A stretch of DNA of 49,858 nt from CAZIOH01 sp964540815 (GCA_964540815.1 CAZIOH010000045.1:1-49858), one strand, 5' to 3'; numbered from the stretch's first letter, positions 8,713-17,961 are shown. The notes: generated by a model not told the origin, from the sequence alone. Translations and numbers: made by a program.

Positions 8713-9169
8713 TCACGGTCTGCCGACGCCGAGGGCCTTCGACAGGGCGAGCTGGGCGAGGCGGACGTTGAGGCCCTCGGTGATGGCGCCGAGCTCGGTG
8801 CTCGACAGGGTGCTGCTGGCGTCGGTGACCTCGAGGTAGGTGGCCGCTCCGGCCTGGAGGTTGGTGAGCGCCAGCGTGGCGTTCTCTCGGGCGAGGCGGG
8901 CTTGCTCGATCGCCTTGATGCGGTTGGCCTCGGCGCTCTCGAGATCGAGGCGCGCCCGGCGAACCTCGTCGCGCACCCGCTCCTCGCTGGCCGTGCGCGC
9001 GGCGTCGGCCTCGGCGACCCGGGCCGCTGCCTGGCGGAGCTGCGCCTCGCGAAGACCGCCGTCGAAGAGCGTCCAGGACAGGCCGACCCCGACCTGCCAG
9101 CTGTCGTTGTGCCCGGTGAAGCCGGCCACGGTGCTGAGGGAGGAGCTGGCGTTCAGCGCGAGGCCGTGA
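8713..9169 (-). pseudogene. TolC-family outer-membrane efflux protein, C-terminal remnant
   Basis: About 150 residues match only the last third of a TolC/OprM protein: SWQVGVGLSWTLFDGGLREAQ (the conserved strand plus FDGG turn), then a long alpha-helical stretch (RARLDLESAEANRIKAIEQA), then NLQAGAATYLEVTDASSTL and ALGVGRP. A full member is about 420-480 residues. Similarity seems to begin near 9169, exactly where an RND permease N-terminus in another frame breaks off. There is no credible start codon or signal peptide. It therefore looks like the tail of a gene whose front was lost in a deletion, or a misassembly. Confidence 0.75.
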
Positions 9170-9305
9170 CCACCGGGAAATCCACGTTCGGGTACTGATC
9201 GACTCCGATCCTGGGATAGGCGTTCAATCCGAACACCGCCAGCGCGACCATCAGCATGGCCGTGAAGATGGGACGGCGGATGAATAGACCGAGGGTGTTC
9301 TGCAT
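9153..9305 (-). pseudogene. RND efflux permease (HAE1/AcrB type), N-terminal remnant
   Basis: This 50-residue reading frame starts at ATG 9305 and stops at 9153. Residues 1-47 are the unmistakable start of an AcrB/MexF-type pump: a short amphipathic lead, the RRPIFTAMLMVALAVFGL transmembrane helix, then YPRIGVDQYPNVDFPVVT. A full pump is over 1,000 residues. Similarity ends at PVVT (about 9165), after which only A-S-R-stop is read and the DNA becomes TolC-like in another frame. At least about 3 kb is therefore missing compared with an intact adaptor-pump-TolC operon. Confidence 0.85.
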
Positions 9306-9366
9306 GAGAGGACCCTTCGATTCGTGGGCCGGCGGAGAGGGAGTGGAGGGAGTCGAGTCGGAGGCG

Positions 9367-9531
9367 CTATTGAACGACTTTGAGGGGAGTCCCTTCGGGG
9401 ATGTCGACCGAGAGATCGGAGACGACGCGATCCTGGGCGCTGAGGTCCCCGGTGATGCGGGTGGTGGCCCCGGCCCACCTCAGCCGGATCCGGGGGAGGA
9501 CGTGTTGCTCTTCGTGGGGCGTCCGCGGCAT
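9367..9531 (-). pseudogene. Probable RND membrane-fusion (adaptor) protein, C-terminal remnant
   Basis: This 54-residue stretch ends 61 bases before the RND start, where an adaptor gene would normally end. Its end, TTRITGDLSAQDRVV followed by IPEGTPLKVVQ, resembles the closing beta-barrel segment of HlyD/AcrA-type adaptors (G-x-L-x-x-x-D-R-V-V ... G-x-x-x-x-V-V). It is in the same frame as the lipoprotein gene upstream, separated from it by that gene's stop codon at 9553. It could instead be a small independent protein. The call rests on the C-terminal motif and on position. Confidence 0.45.
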
Positions 9532-9552
9532 CCCGCGAGCGCCGAGGGCGCG

Positions 9553-10455
9553 TCAGTCTTGCCCTGCGTCGGCCGTGGGGCTCGCCATCGAGGCCTGTGG
9601 CGCCGGGGCCTTTGTGAGGCTCATGGTGCGCAGGCCGCGCAGGCCAAAGAGGTAGTCCCCGTCGGCGCCCGTCAGGTCGAGACGGTCGCCCTGGTTGCAG
9701 AAGGTCACCCTCTGCGGGAAGTTGGTGAACGGCAGCTGCAGGAGGTTGTGGCTGTCGAGCATCTGGTAGGTCCCGGTGGGGCCTCCGGTCTCGGTGACGT
9801 CGAAGGTGCACAGGCAGCCCTGGGGATCGGCCGGGCTCGCGTCGCAGGTGGTGTTGCGGTACGAGCCCTCGCCGAGACCGGAGGCGCGCACCGCCACCTC
9901 GAGCTGCTTGCACAGGGAGACGGGCGGCCCGTTCGGATCGTTCTGCGGATCCGCCGGCCGGCCATCCGTGGCGCCGAACGCCCGCATGCAATAGGCCGGG
10001 AAGTCGAGGGTGTACGTCCCGGTCCGGGTGAGGCCAGCCGAGAAGTGCCCGTCCGCGCCGTAGTGGATCGACGCGTTGCCGATCTGTCCGTCCTGGTAAT
10101 AGAACCGGGGAGGGTGGGCCTGCACCATGTTGCCGCCGTTCGTGACCAGGAGATCACACCAATCGAAGAGGGCCGGCTCGGGGGGCGAGGTCCTGGCCGC
10201 CGGCAGATCCGCCATCACGAGCCGCGTGTCGGTGGGCGCCACGTAGATGTCCTCCGAGCAGGACGGGTAGCCGGGGCGCAGGACCCAGTCCCCGACCGGG
10301 ATGGCCCCCCCGCACGCGTCGAGCGCCGGACACCGCGGCTGCTGCATGAACCTGTCACAGCCGCTCGCCAGCGCCGCGAGGACGCCGCCGAGGGCGACGG
10401 TTGCGAGCCTCCGATATCGGCGCGTCTCGCGGGGCGTGGTCGCGTTCTTGCTCAC
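9553..10455 (-). CDS. Cys-rich lipoprotein of unknown function
   Basis: The product has 300 residues. A basic N-terminus and ATVALGGVLAALASGC form a lipoprotein signal. The mature part is rich in Cys (at least ten) and aromatics and contains an LFDWCDLLVTNGGNMVQAHP segment, suggesting a disulfide-stabilised extracellular domain. I do not recognise the family. The GTG at 10455 was chosen because GGAGGAA lies 5-6 bases upstream; an ATG at 10473 overlaps the porin stop by one base and is the alternative start. It follows the porin-like gene directly, so the two probably form one unit. The last 20 residues are low complexity, and an efflux remnant follows in the same frame. Confidence 0.7.
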   Translation of the reverse strand: MSKNATTPRETRRYRRLATVALGGVLAALASGCDRFMQQPRCPALDACGGAIPVGDWVLRPGYPSCSEDIYVAPTDTRLVMADLPAARTSPPEPALFDWCDLLVTNGGNMVQAHPPRFYYQDGQIGNASIHYGADGHFSAGLTRTGTYTLDFPAYCMRAFGATDGRPADPQNDPNGPPVSLCKQLEVAVRASGLGEGSYRNTTCDASPADPQGCLCTFDVTETGGPTGTYQMLDSHNLLQLPFTNFPQRVTFCNQGDRLDLTGADGDYLFGLRGLRTMSLTKAPAPQASMASPTADAGQD

Positions 10456-10472
10456 GGCTTCCTCCGACCTCA

Positions 10473-12035
10473 TCAAAAGAAAAACGCCATGCTGAGCTGG
10501 GCCCGGTTGTTGCGAGCGGAGGCGGCCACCCCTCCGGTGCCGGGCACGGTGGGAATCCCCAGCGTCGGCCCGGCGATCTGGCCATAGACCGGGGTCGGCG
10601 CGCTGACGTCGGCGAAGGTCTGCTTCAGGGTCTGGAACGACAGGCCGAGCGCGATGGCCGGGGTCAGATCGATCCCGAGGTTGCCGTCGGCGTACTCCAT
10701 CCGCGTGAAGATCGCGCCCCAGCTCGTGAACGGGGTCAGCGCCTTTATGTCGTCCGACCACACCCGCGAGTAGGTGCTGGACAGCCACACCCGCCCGGCG
10801 TCGATGGGCAGGTGGTACCGCAGGCCCACCACGACGGCGCGCCAGCCGATGGTCGCGAGGTTGAAGTTGCGATCGAACGTGACGAGCCCGGGGTCGACGT
10901 CCGCCGGGTACTGGAGCGCCGGCGCCGCCATGCTGGGGTTTGGCAGGAGGGGGAGGCGAGAGCCTCCGTCCATGCCGGTGTACATGTCCGCGATGCCGGT
11001 GCCCACGCTGAGCTCTCCGGTCAGGGTGAGGGAGTTCCGGAGATCGTCGAGGGTCTGGACGGGGAGGATGGGGAGCAACGCCGACGCGGCCACGCCATAG
11101 CCGGTCGTCTTCACCGACTGCGAGCCCGGCTCCGCGCGGAAGGCTGGAAGCTCGAAGCTTCGGACCACCCCGGACAGCCCGATGGAGATCGGTGCCAGGA
11201 AAGGCCGCCCGAAGCCTGGCGTCGCAGCACCGCGCCACCGGTTGTAGGAGAGCTTGAGCCCGGCCTGCCCATCTGGAATCCCCGCGTCTCGCTGACCTGG
11301 GCGGACCGCCGCCACCGCGGCCATGATCTCGAGCTCCCCGACGTGAATCTTCTTCTCGAGCCGGAGCTGCGGGTTGCGGTGGTATATCTCCGCCGGGACC
11401 CCGAGGTAAGCCACCGTGCCTGGATAGAAGTAGCCGCCCCAGCCGAAGAGATCGTGGGTCTGCCCGGCCACGACGTCGACGAACTTCGTCTCCAGCTTGA
11501 GGAAGGCGTGGCGAATGCGCACCGGCCCGAAGACGACGCTGTCCTGCCTGCGGGCGTCGGTCGGGACCAGGCCGTAGAAATCGAACTCCACCTGGGCCGA
11601 GGACCGCATGCCCCGGAAGATCGGTGCCCCCACGAAGATCCCGAGGCGCGAATCTTTCGCCGTGAGGATGCTGCGCCGGTGATCCCCGCCGTAGGTGCCG
11701 ACGCGCGCGATCAGGCTCGGTTGCAGGCCGTCCTCGAAGGATTGTGTCGAGTCCTCGATCGCGTCGAGCCGGGCATAGCCGTAAGGCGTGATGAACCAGT
11801 CTCCCCGCTTGCCATAGACCGGCGGCCGCTCGGGCGCCGGGTGGAGCTCGGTGGGCGCGGCAGCCGGGCGAGCCTCCGACGCCAGCACCGGCTCCGACGC
11901 CGGCACCGCCTCCGCCGCCGGCTCGGATGCCGGCCCGGCGGCTTCGGGGGAGGGTAAGACCTTCTCCTCGGCGCCGGCGCGCGCGCCAGCGAGGCTCACC
12001 GCCAGGGCCATGACCGCCAGGGCTCGATGCTTCAT
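10473..12035 (-). CDS. Porin-like outer-membrane beta-barrel protein
   Basis: This 520-residue protein has a signal peptide (MKHRALAVMALAVSLAGARAGA), an Ala/Glu/Pro-rich linker to about 75 and a large beta-barrel. The barrel part has repeated short aromatic strands (GDWFITPYGYARLDAIEDS, SSAQVEFDFYGLVP, IRHAFLKLETKFVDVVAGQT) and ends LSMAFFF, the terminal aromatic signature of outer-membrane barrels. It resembles porin families in which strands flank a DLFGWGG-type loop. ATG 12035 directly precedes the signal. It is the first gene of a pair with the Cys-rich lipoprotein (1-18 bases apart depending on start). The substrate is unknown. Confidence 0.75.
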   Translation of the reverse strand: MKHRALAVMALAVSLAGARAGAEEKVLPSPEAAGPASEPAAEAVPASEPVLASEARPAAAPTELHPAPERPPVYGKRGDWFITPYGYARLDAIEDSTQSFEDGLQPSLIARVGTYGGDHRRSILTAKDSRLGIFVGAPIFRGMRSSAQVEFDFYGLVPTDARRQDSVVFGPVRIRHAFLKLETKFVDVVAGQTHDLFGWGGYFYPGTVAYLGVPAEIYHRNPQLRLEKKIHVGELEIMAAVAAVRPGQRDAGIPDGQAGLKLSYNRWRGAATPGFGRPFLAPISIGLSGVVRSFELPAFRAEPGSQSVKTTGYGVAASALLPILPVQTLDDLRNSLTLTGELSVGTGIADMYTGMDGGSRLPLLPNPSMAAPALQYPADVDPGLVTFDRNFNLATIGWRAVVVGLRYHLPIDAGRVWLSSTYSRVWSDDIKALTPFTSWGAIFTRMEYADGNLGIDLTPAIALGLSFQTLKQTFADVSAPTPVYGQIAGPTLGIPTVPGTGGVAASARNNRAQLSMAFFF

Positions 12036-12155
12036 CGATTCCACGCGCGTGCGCCCATTCGCTTCGCGCACAGTAACGTCAGGCGGCGAGAGGGTCAATG
12101 AGTCGTTGGGGCTCCTCCTCGATCTCGGCCTAGCGGGACCTCCCGAGGGAGCTCC

Positions 12156-13241
12156 TCAGGGCGTCCTCGCGCATCGGATCCCGACGTCGTAGCTGCGATC
12201 CGACGGGGAGTCCTCGTTGCGCGTCGCGGGGAGCAAGTAGGAGATGCCGCCGTAGACACTGAAGTTGCCGCCGCGGAGCACCCGGTTGGCATCTCCCGTC
12301 AGGCAGGCACAATCCGTGCAAATGGAATCCGGTGAATCCGGTGAACCCGATGAATACGGCGCGGACCAGTCCAGGTTCCACTGCCACAAGTTCCCGGCCA
12401 GATCGAGCTGACCCGAGAATCCGGCACCCGACGCCGCGGTTCCCACCGGCGCGATGTTCGAGACGTCCACGCAGTTGACCGTGCCGGTCGGATACGAGCA
12501 ATCGTGGATCGCATACTGGTTCGACGTCCCTGGCTCCGTCGCTCCCCACGGGTACTTGCGCTGCTGGCTCCCTCCCGCCGCCGCGTACTCCCACTCGGCC
12601 TCGCTCGGCAGGAAGCCTCCGTCCCAGATGCAAAACGCGTATGCCTCCCACCAGGTCACGCAGTTGATGGGCAGGGTCTCTCGGTCTCCCGCCACGCTCG
12701 TCCAGGTCGCGAAGCTCGGATCACACGCCAGGTTCGTGTCCGACGGCGCCAGGTTCGCGTCGTCCGCCGCCAGCCACCCCGCCTCATGGGATCCGGGGCT
12801 GGCGCTGTCCGCGAGCCCCTGCCCCCCGTCGAGGTGCGCGTGCTTGCCAGATCCCGCGGGCGGCCTGAAGCCCGCCCCTTGGTTCCACGCCCGCACGAAT
12901 TGACGGAACCGGCCCACCGTCACGTCGTACTTGTCCAGCCGAAAACCACTCACCGTGGCGGGATCCGCCAGCCCGGTCGCCCCGCCGCCGGTGTTGGTGT
13001 ACGTTCGGTCGTAGGTCCCTCCCGACACCTCGAGGCTCATGCAGCAGCTCTCGCCCGCCGCTCCGCAGCTCGTCGTCCCCGCCGCGGGCACCTGGCAGCT
13101 CGGCGCCTGGGGAGGCGACGCGGTGCAGGGGCCTTGACCGCAGGACGGCGGCGTCCCGCTGCACGCGGCCTGCCCCGACGCGCAGGCGCAGGCGAGGACG
13201 ATGGCGAAAGCGCCGGACGGAGCGCGTCTGAGTCGCAACAT
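12156..13241 (-). CDS. Formylglycine-generating enzyme (SUMF1/FGE-sulfatase domain) lipoprotein
   Basis: The product has 361 residues with a signal peptide and a lipobox-like ASGQAAC/SGTPPSC region. A FGE-sulfatase domain runs from about 65 to the end: FRLDKYDVTVGRFRQFV, LPINCVTWWEAYAFCIWDGGFLPSEAEWEYAAAGG, QLDLAGNLWQWNLDW, RVLRGGNFSV, and a closing VGIRCARTP. These are the landmarks of the SUMF1/EgtB/PvdO fold. Members either oxidise a sulfatase cysteine to formylglycine or have other surface roles. Myxobacteria carry many such exported copies, and no sulfatase is present here, so the activity is uncertain. The terminal RC pair of true FGEs is present. A short SPDSPDS repeat sits in a surface loop. 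It ends 120 bases before the porin gene. Confidence 0.82.
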   Translation of the reverse strand: MLRLRRAPSGAFAIVLACACASGQAACSGTPPSCGQGPCTASPPQAPSCQVPAAGTTSCGAAGESCCMSLEVSGGTYDRTYTNTGGGATGLADPATVSGFRLDKYDVTVGRFRQFVRAWNQGAGFRPPAGSGKHAHLDGGQGLADSASPGSHEAGWLAADDANLAPSDTNLACDPSFATWTSVAGDRETLPINCVTWWEAYAFCIWDGGFLPSEAEWEYAAAGGSQQRKYPWGATEPGTSNQYAIHDCSYPTGTVNCVDVSNIAPVGTAASGAGFSGQLDLAGNLWQWNLDWSAPYSSGSPDSPDSICTDCACLTGDANRVLRGGNFSVYGGISYLLPATRNEDSPSDRSYDVGIRCARTP

Positions 13242-13378
13242 GAGGTGCCGGTTCCCGCCTGCCAGAGGGGCAGCCTGGTAGCCGTTTCGCGCGCTGCCCG
13301 GGTGCCCGCGAGACGGCAGAGATGACTTTATATCACCGGTGCTCGCCGCCTGCTCTCATCGTATTGCCCGCGCCGCGT

Positions 13379-15181
13379 TCACCGGATCGCGCGGGCGGCG
13401 CCCTCGGCGCGTCGTTGCTCGGTGACGTCCATGTTCACGCCGGTCATCGTGAGCGCCCGTCCGTCCGCGCCGTAGCTCGTCCGGGACACCGCCTTCACGT
13501 GGCGAACGTCCCCGTCGGGGAGAACGATGCGGAATTCGCTGTCGAACTCGCCCTCACCTCTGATCGCGGCCCCGATCTGCGCCTCGCATCGCGCCCGATC
13601 GTCCGGGTGCAGGCTGTTGGCCCACAGGGCGTAGGGCTCGGCGTCGGGCCCGCGGGCGTGGCCGTAGATGCGATACATCCAGTCGTCCCAGGTCAACGAA
13701 TGCCGCAACACGTCGAATTCCCAGATGCCGATGCCGGCGCAATCGGTGGCGATGGCGAATCGCTGATTGGCCTCCTCGAGCTCCCGCCGGGCCGCCTCCA
13801 GCTTGGTGGTCCGGTCCAGCACCTGCTGCTCGAGGCGGGCGTTGAGCTCGAGGATCACGCGATGTGACTGCTCGATCTTGTGCGTCGCCTCGCGCAGGGC
13901 GCGCTCGTGGCCCTGGCGCTCCGTGATGTCACGCGCGGCGGCGACGACGCCCTGGACGATCCTGTCGCGGTCGCTGAAGGTGCTCGCGTTGTAGGAGACC
14001 ACGGTGAGCTTCTCATCCCTCGAACGGATGGTGAGCTCGTAGTCCGTGATGTGGCCCTCCCGCATGACCCGCTGGATCGCCGCCTTGGCCTGCAAGGGCT
14101 CGGTGAAGTGGTCTTCGGATGGACTGCCGATCAGCTCGTCGCGGGTCCGCCCGGTGATCACCTCCATCTGCTTGTTGACGTCGGTGATCGATCCCTCCGG
14201 ATCCGTGGTCATCAGCGCGTCGATGTTGGATTCGATCAACGACCGGGTATAGAACTGCTGATCTCGCAGACGCTGGCCCAGCAGGTTCTGGCCCGTCTCG
14301 GCCTGCTTTCGTGCGGTGTTGTCGAGCACGAAGCAGACCCCTTCCCTCGCGTCGTCCTCGAAGCTGGCCGCCCCCACCAGCACCGATACCCGTGCCCCAT
14401 CCTTGCGGATGTATTCCTTCACGATCGGAGCGCAGACCCCCGTGGCGGCGATCTCGCCGAGGGCTGCCCGGTCGAGGTCGGCGTACTCGCCAGGCGTCAT
14501 CGCCGCCCAGTCGATGAGCCCGGCCTCGAGATCCTCGCGGCTATAGCCGACGATGCGCAGAAAGGCATCGTTGGCCGAGGCGATCTGGCCGTCGACGTTC
14601 CAGAACATCACCCCTTGCGCATTCGAATCGAGGAGCCGCCGCAGGCGGGCGTCCTTGCGCTTGCGCTGGCTGATGTCCCGGATGAAGCCCAGTCGGATTC
14701 CATCCGGCATCTTGGTCGCGAGGGTCTCCGCATCGAAGAGCGACCCGTCCTTCCGGCGAAACTGCCACACCTGATCGTACTCGGACTTCCCTGCCACCAG
14801 ATCGAGCGGCAGACCGATGCGTGGGGGGTCCGTCCGGTTCACGCACTCCGCCAGGGACATGCCCACCATCTCGTTGCGGGTGAACCCCATCATCAGGCAC
14901 ATGGTGGGGTTGACGTCGAGGCAGCGGTTCGCGGAGCTGGCGACGATCAACCCGACCGGTGCGCACTCGAAGAAGGAGCTGTAGATTGCCTCGCTCCCCG
15001 GGGGGGCCGTCCCCGCCTGCTCGTCTGCCCCCGCCAGCTCGCCCCCGTCGTCGGTACGCAGACTGGTCATGTCGTTGGTGGGGGGTGGAAGTGGGGGAGG
15101 CCGGGCGAAGTGTGCGCTCTGCCCATTCATCGGAACCTTCAGCGGAAACTTGATCGGCGCGACCGGGGGCGGGGCCCACAT
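13379..15181 (-). CDS. Multi-PAS domain protein without an output domain
   Basis: This 600-residue soluble protein has four PAS/PAC units at roughly 65-175, 180-290, 315-420 and 470-595. Each ends in the usual PAC signature (RLGFIRDISQRKR, GVCFVLDNTARKQAE, GVVAAARDITERQGHE, MTGVNMDVTEQRRAE). A coiled-coil linker (HRVILELNARLEQQVLDRTT) sits between units 3 and 4. The frame stops right after the fourth PAC. No histidine kinase, GGDEF or HTH domain follows in any frame up to the next gene. It may be a true sensor that signals through another protein, or a truncated kinase. The start could be 15181 (GAGG 6-7 bases upstream) or ATG 15130 (GAAGG upstream). It is divergent from the P-type ATPase with only 35 bases between starts. 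Confidence 0.85.
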   Translation of the reverse strand: MWAPPPVAPIKFPLKVPMNGQSAHFARPPPLPPPTNDMTSLRTDDGGELAGADEQAGTAPPGSEAIYSSFFECAPVGLIVASSANRCLDVNPTMCLMMGFTRNEMVGMSLAECVNRTDPPRIGLPLDLVAGKSEYDQVWQFRRKDGSLFDAETLATKMPDGIRLGFIRDISQRKRKDARLRRLLDSNAQGVMFWNVDGQIASANDAFLRIVGYSREDLEAGLIDWAAMTPGEYADLDRAALGEIAATGVCAPIVKEYIRKDGARVSVLVGAASFEDDAREGVCFVLDNTARKQAETGQNLLGQRLRDQQFYTRSLIESNIDALMTTDPEGSITDVNKQMEVITGRTRDELIGSPSEDHFTEPLQAKAAIQRVMREGHITDYELTIRSRDEKLTVVSYNASTFSDRDRIVQGVVAAARDITERQGHERALREATHKIEQSHRVILELNARLEQQVLDRTTKLEAARRELEEANQRFAIATDCAGIGIWEFDVLRHSLTWDDWMYRIYGHARGPDAEPYALWANSLHPDDRARCEAQIGAAIRGEGEFDSEFRIVLPDGDVRHVKAVSRTSYGADGRALTMTGVNMDVTEQRRAEGAARAIR

Positions 15182-15216
15182 GGGCCCTCGGCGGCGATAG
15201 GCTATATCTGCTGGGA

Positions 15217-17961
15217 ATGGTGCGTGGGGATAGCCAGGTCGAACCCGAGGGTCACACGGTGCCCGGGGCCAAGGCCGCGGGGCCCGCGGGGGCTCGGCCC
15301 GCGCCCGCGGGGAGCGGCGTCCTCGACAGCGTCCTCGATATCCGGGGGCTGGGGGGCCTGGACGAGGCCGAGGCCCTCCGGCGGTTGCAGGCCGAAGGTC
15401 CGAACGAGCTGGCCGCCAGGCGCGAGCGTACCCTGTTCGCGATCGTCCTCGAGGTCGTGCGGGAGCCGATGTTCCTCATGCTGGTCGCGGCGGGGACGGT
15501 GTACTTGCTGCTCGGCGAGCCGTCCGATGCGTTGATGCTGCTCGGATTCGTGTTCGTGGTCATGACCATCACCATCGTCCAGGCCCGGCGCACCGAGCGC
15601 GCCCTCGAGGCCTTGCGGGATCTGTCGAGCCCGCGGGCGCTCGTGCTCCGGGGCGGGACGCGGCGGCGCATCGCCGGCCGCGAGGTGGTGCGTGGCGATC
15701 TGGTGGTCGTGGTCGAGGGCGATCGCATCCCCGCCGATGGAATCCTGCGCCAGGCCCTGCACCTGTCCGCCGACGAGTCGCTCTTGACCGGGGAGTCGGT
15801 CCCCGTGCGCAAGGTGCCGTCGGTCGAGGCGCAGGTCCTCGCGAGGCCGGGCGGTGACGATCTGCCGGCGGTCTTCTCGGGCACCCTGGTGACGGACGGT
15901 CAGGGCATCATCGAGATCACCGCGACCGGCCCGCGCGCCGAGCTCGGGAAGATCGGCAAGGCCCTCGCCCAGGCGATCTCCGAGCCCACGTTGCTCGAGA
16001 CCGACACCCATCGCGTCGTGCGCCTCCTCGCCATCGCGGGGCTCGGGGCGTGCGCCGTGGTGGTGGTGGCGTTCGCGCTGGTCCGGGGCGGCGGCCGGGA
16101 TCTCGCCCAGTGGAAGCAGGGCTTCCTCGCGGGGATCGCCATGGCGATGGCCATCTTGCCCGAGGAGTTTCCGGTCGTCCTCACCATCTTCCTCGCGCTC
16201 GGAGCCTGGCGCTTGTCCCGCGGCCGGGTCTTGACCCGACGGATGGCAGCCATCGAGATGCTGGGCGCGGCCACGGTGCTGTGCGTGGACAAGACCGGCA
16301 CCCTCACCCAGAACCAGATGACCCTGCGGCAGCTGGCCAGCGTCGGCGAGGCCGCCAGCGCCGGCGCCGGCGAGGCCGTCGACCTCCTCGGTACCCTCGC
16401 GGACGGGCTCCTCCCCGAGCGCCTGCACGGTCTCCTCGAGCACGCCATCCTGGCGAGCCGGCGCGATCCGTTCGACCCGATGGAGCGCGCGCTGCACGAG
16501 GCCGGCGACCGCTTCATCCGGAACACGGAACATCTGCACCCTGGCTGGTCGCTGGCCCGAGAGTATCCCCTCACCCCGGGGCTCCTGGCGGTGAGCCACG
16601 CCTGGCGGACCGGCCAGGACGACGAGGTCGTGGTCGCGACCAAGGGGGCGCCCGAGGCCGTCGCCGAGCTCTGCCACCTCGCCCCGGCGGCCCGCGACTC
16701 CCTCGCCCGTGAGGTCGGGATCCTGGCGGCCGAGGGGCTGCGGGTGCTCGCGGTGGCGCGGACGACCAGCCGCGAGGCGTTGCTGCCGCAGGAGCCGCGC
16801 GCGCTCACCCTCGAGCTCGTCGGTCTCCTGGGCTTCGAGGATCCGCTGCGCCCGACCGTGCCGGCGGCGGTCGCCGAGTGCCAGGCGGCGGGCGTGCGGG
16901 TGGTGATGATCACCGGCGACTACCCCGCCACCGCGGCCAGCATCGCCCGACAGGCGGGGCTCACCGGGTGCGAGGCCGTGCTCACCGGGCCCGAGCTGGC
17001 GCGGCTCTCCGAGGCCGAGCTCTCCCTCCGGGTCTCCGAGGTGCGGGTCTTCGCCCGGGTGGTCCCGGCCCAGAAGCTGCGCATCGTCGACGCCCTCAAG
17101 GCCAAGGGGGAGATCGTGGCCATGACGGGCGACGGGGTGAACGATGCCCCGGCCTTGAAGGCCGCGCACATCGGCATCGCCATGGGCGGTCGGGGAACCG
17201 ACGTGGCGCGCGAGGCGGCCTCCCTCGTGCTGCTCGACGACGACTTCTCGTCCATCGTCGAGGCCATCAAGCTCGGCCGCCGCATCTACGACAACATCAA
17301 GAAGGCCATCGTCTTCATCGTCGCGGTCCACGTCCCCATCGCCGGGCTGTCGATCGTGCCGGTCTTCTTCGCCGACTGGCCGCTCCTGCTCTTGCCGGTG
17401 CACATCGCCTTCTTGCAGCTCATCATCGATCCCTCCTGCACGCTCATCTTCGAGTCCGAGCGGGCCGAGGCCAACGTCATGCGACGACCGCCCCGCGATC
17501 GCGCGGTCGGGCTGTTCTCGCGGGAGACCCTCGGCATCGCCCTCTTGCAGGGCGGGAGCATCCTCGTCGTCTGCCTCGGGGTGTTCCTGATGGCGCGCCG
17601 CGAGCACCCGGTGGACGCCGCCCGGGCCCACACCTTCGTGACCATGGTCGTGGCGTTTCTGGTCGTCATCCTGGTCAACCGATCCTGGACCGAGTCCGCC
17701 GTCGCCATGCTGCGGGTCCGAAACGCCGCCGTGGTCTGGGTGCTGGTGGAGGCGACCGTCCTGCTCGCGGTGGCGGTCTCGCTCCCGATCGCGCAGCGCC
17801 TCTTCCACTTCGCCCCCCTGCACCTCCCCGACCTCCTGCTCAGCCTCGCGGCCGGGCTGCTGTGTGTCTTGTGGTTCGAAGGCGTGAAGCTCGTGCGCGG
17901 GCGGCGCGACCGGGGCCGGGTTCCCAGCCGAGAAGGACGGTCGGCGCCGGCCGGACCATGA
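15217..17961 (+). CDS. P-type cation-transporting ATPase (P2, Ca2+-ATPase-like)
   Basis: This 914-residue inner-membrane pump has the P2 layout: an N-terminal cation-ATPase domain (LDEAEALRRLQAEGPNEL), the actuator motif LLTGES, the membrane motif PEEFPVV in M4, the phosphorylation site DKTGTLTQNQ with Asp358, and the hinge TGDGVNDAPALKAA (~637). The C-terminal membrane part carries LIIDPSCTLIFESE. No heavy-metal CPC motif or N-terminal metal-binding domain is present, so a Ca2+-, Mg2+- or Mn2+-type substrate is more likely than Cu or Zn. The PEEFP variant is common in bacterial members of this class. ATG 15217 has only a weak ribosome binding site. It is the first of three genes on this strand, divergent from the PAS protein. 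Confidence 0.9.
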   Translation: MVRGDSQVEPEGHTVPGAKAAGPAGARPAPAGSGVLDSVLDIRGLGGLDEAEALRRLQAEGPNELAARRERTLFAIVLEVVREPMFLMLVAAGTVYLLLGEPSDALMLLGFVFVVMTITIVQARRTERALEALRDLSSPRALVLRGGTRRRIAGREVVRGDLVVVVEGDRIPADGILRQALHLSADESLLTGESVPVRKVPSVEAQVLARPGGDDLPAVFSGTLVTDGQGIIEITATGPRAELGKIGKALAQAISEPTLLETDTHRVVRLLAIAGLGACAVVVVAFALVRGGGRDLAQWKQGFLAGIAMAMAILPEEFPVVLTIFLALGAWRLSRGRVLTRRMAAIEMLGAATVLCVDKTGTLTQNQMTLRQLASVGEAASAGAGEAVDLLGTLADGLLPERLHGLLEHAILASRRDPFDPMERALHEAGDRFIRNTEHLHPGWSLAREYPLTPGLLAVSHAWRTGQDDEVVVATKGAPEAVAELCHLAPAARDSLAREVGILAAEGLRVLAVARTTSREALLPQEPRALTLELVGLLGFEDPLRPTVPAAVAECQAAGVRVVMITGDYPATAASIARQAGLTGCEAVLTGPELARLSEAELSLRVSEVRVFARVVPAQKLRIVDALKAKGEIVAMTGDGVNDAPALKAAHIGIAMGGRGTDVAREAASLVLLDDDFSSIVEAIKLGRRIYDNIKKAIVFIVAVHVPIAGLSIVPVFFADWPLLLLPVHIAFLQLIIDPSCTLIFESERAEANVMRRPPRDRAVGLFSRETLGIALLQGGSILVVCLGVFLMARREHPVDAARAHTFVTMVVAFLVVILVNRSWTESAVAMLRVRNAAVVWVLVEATVLLAVAVSLPIAQRLFHFAPLHLPDLLLSLAAGLLCVLWFEGVKLVRGRRDRGRVPSREGRSAPAGP

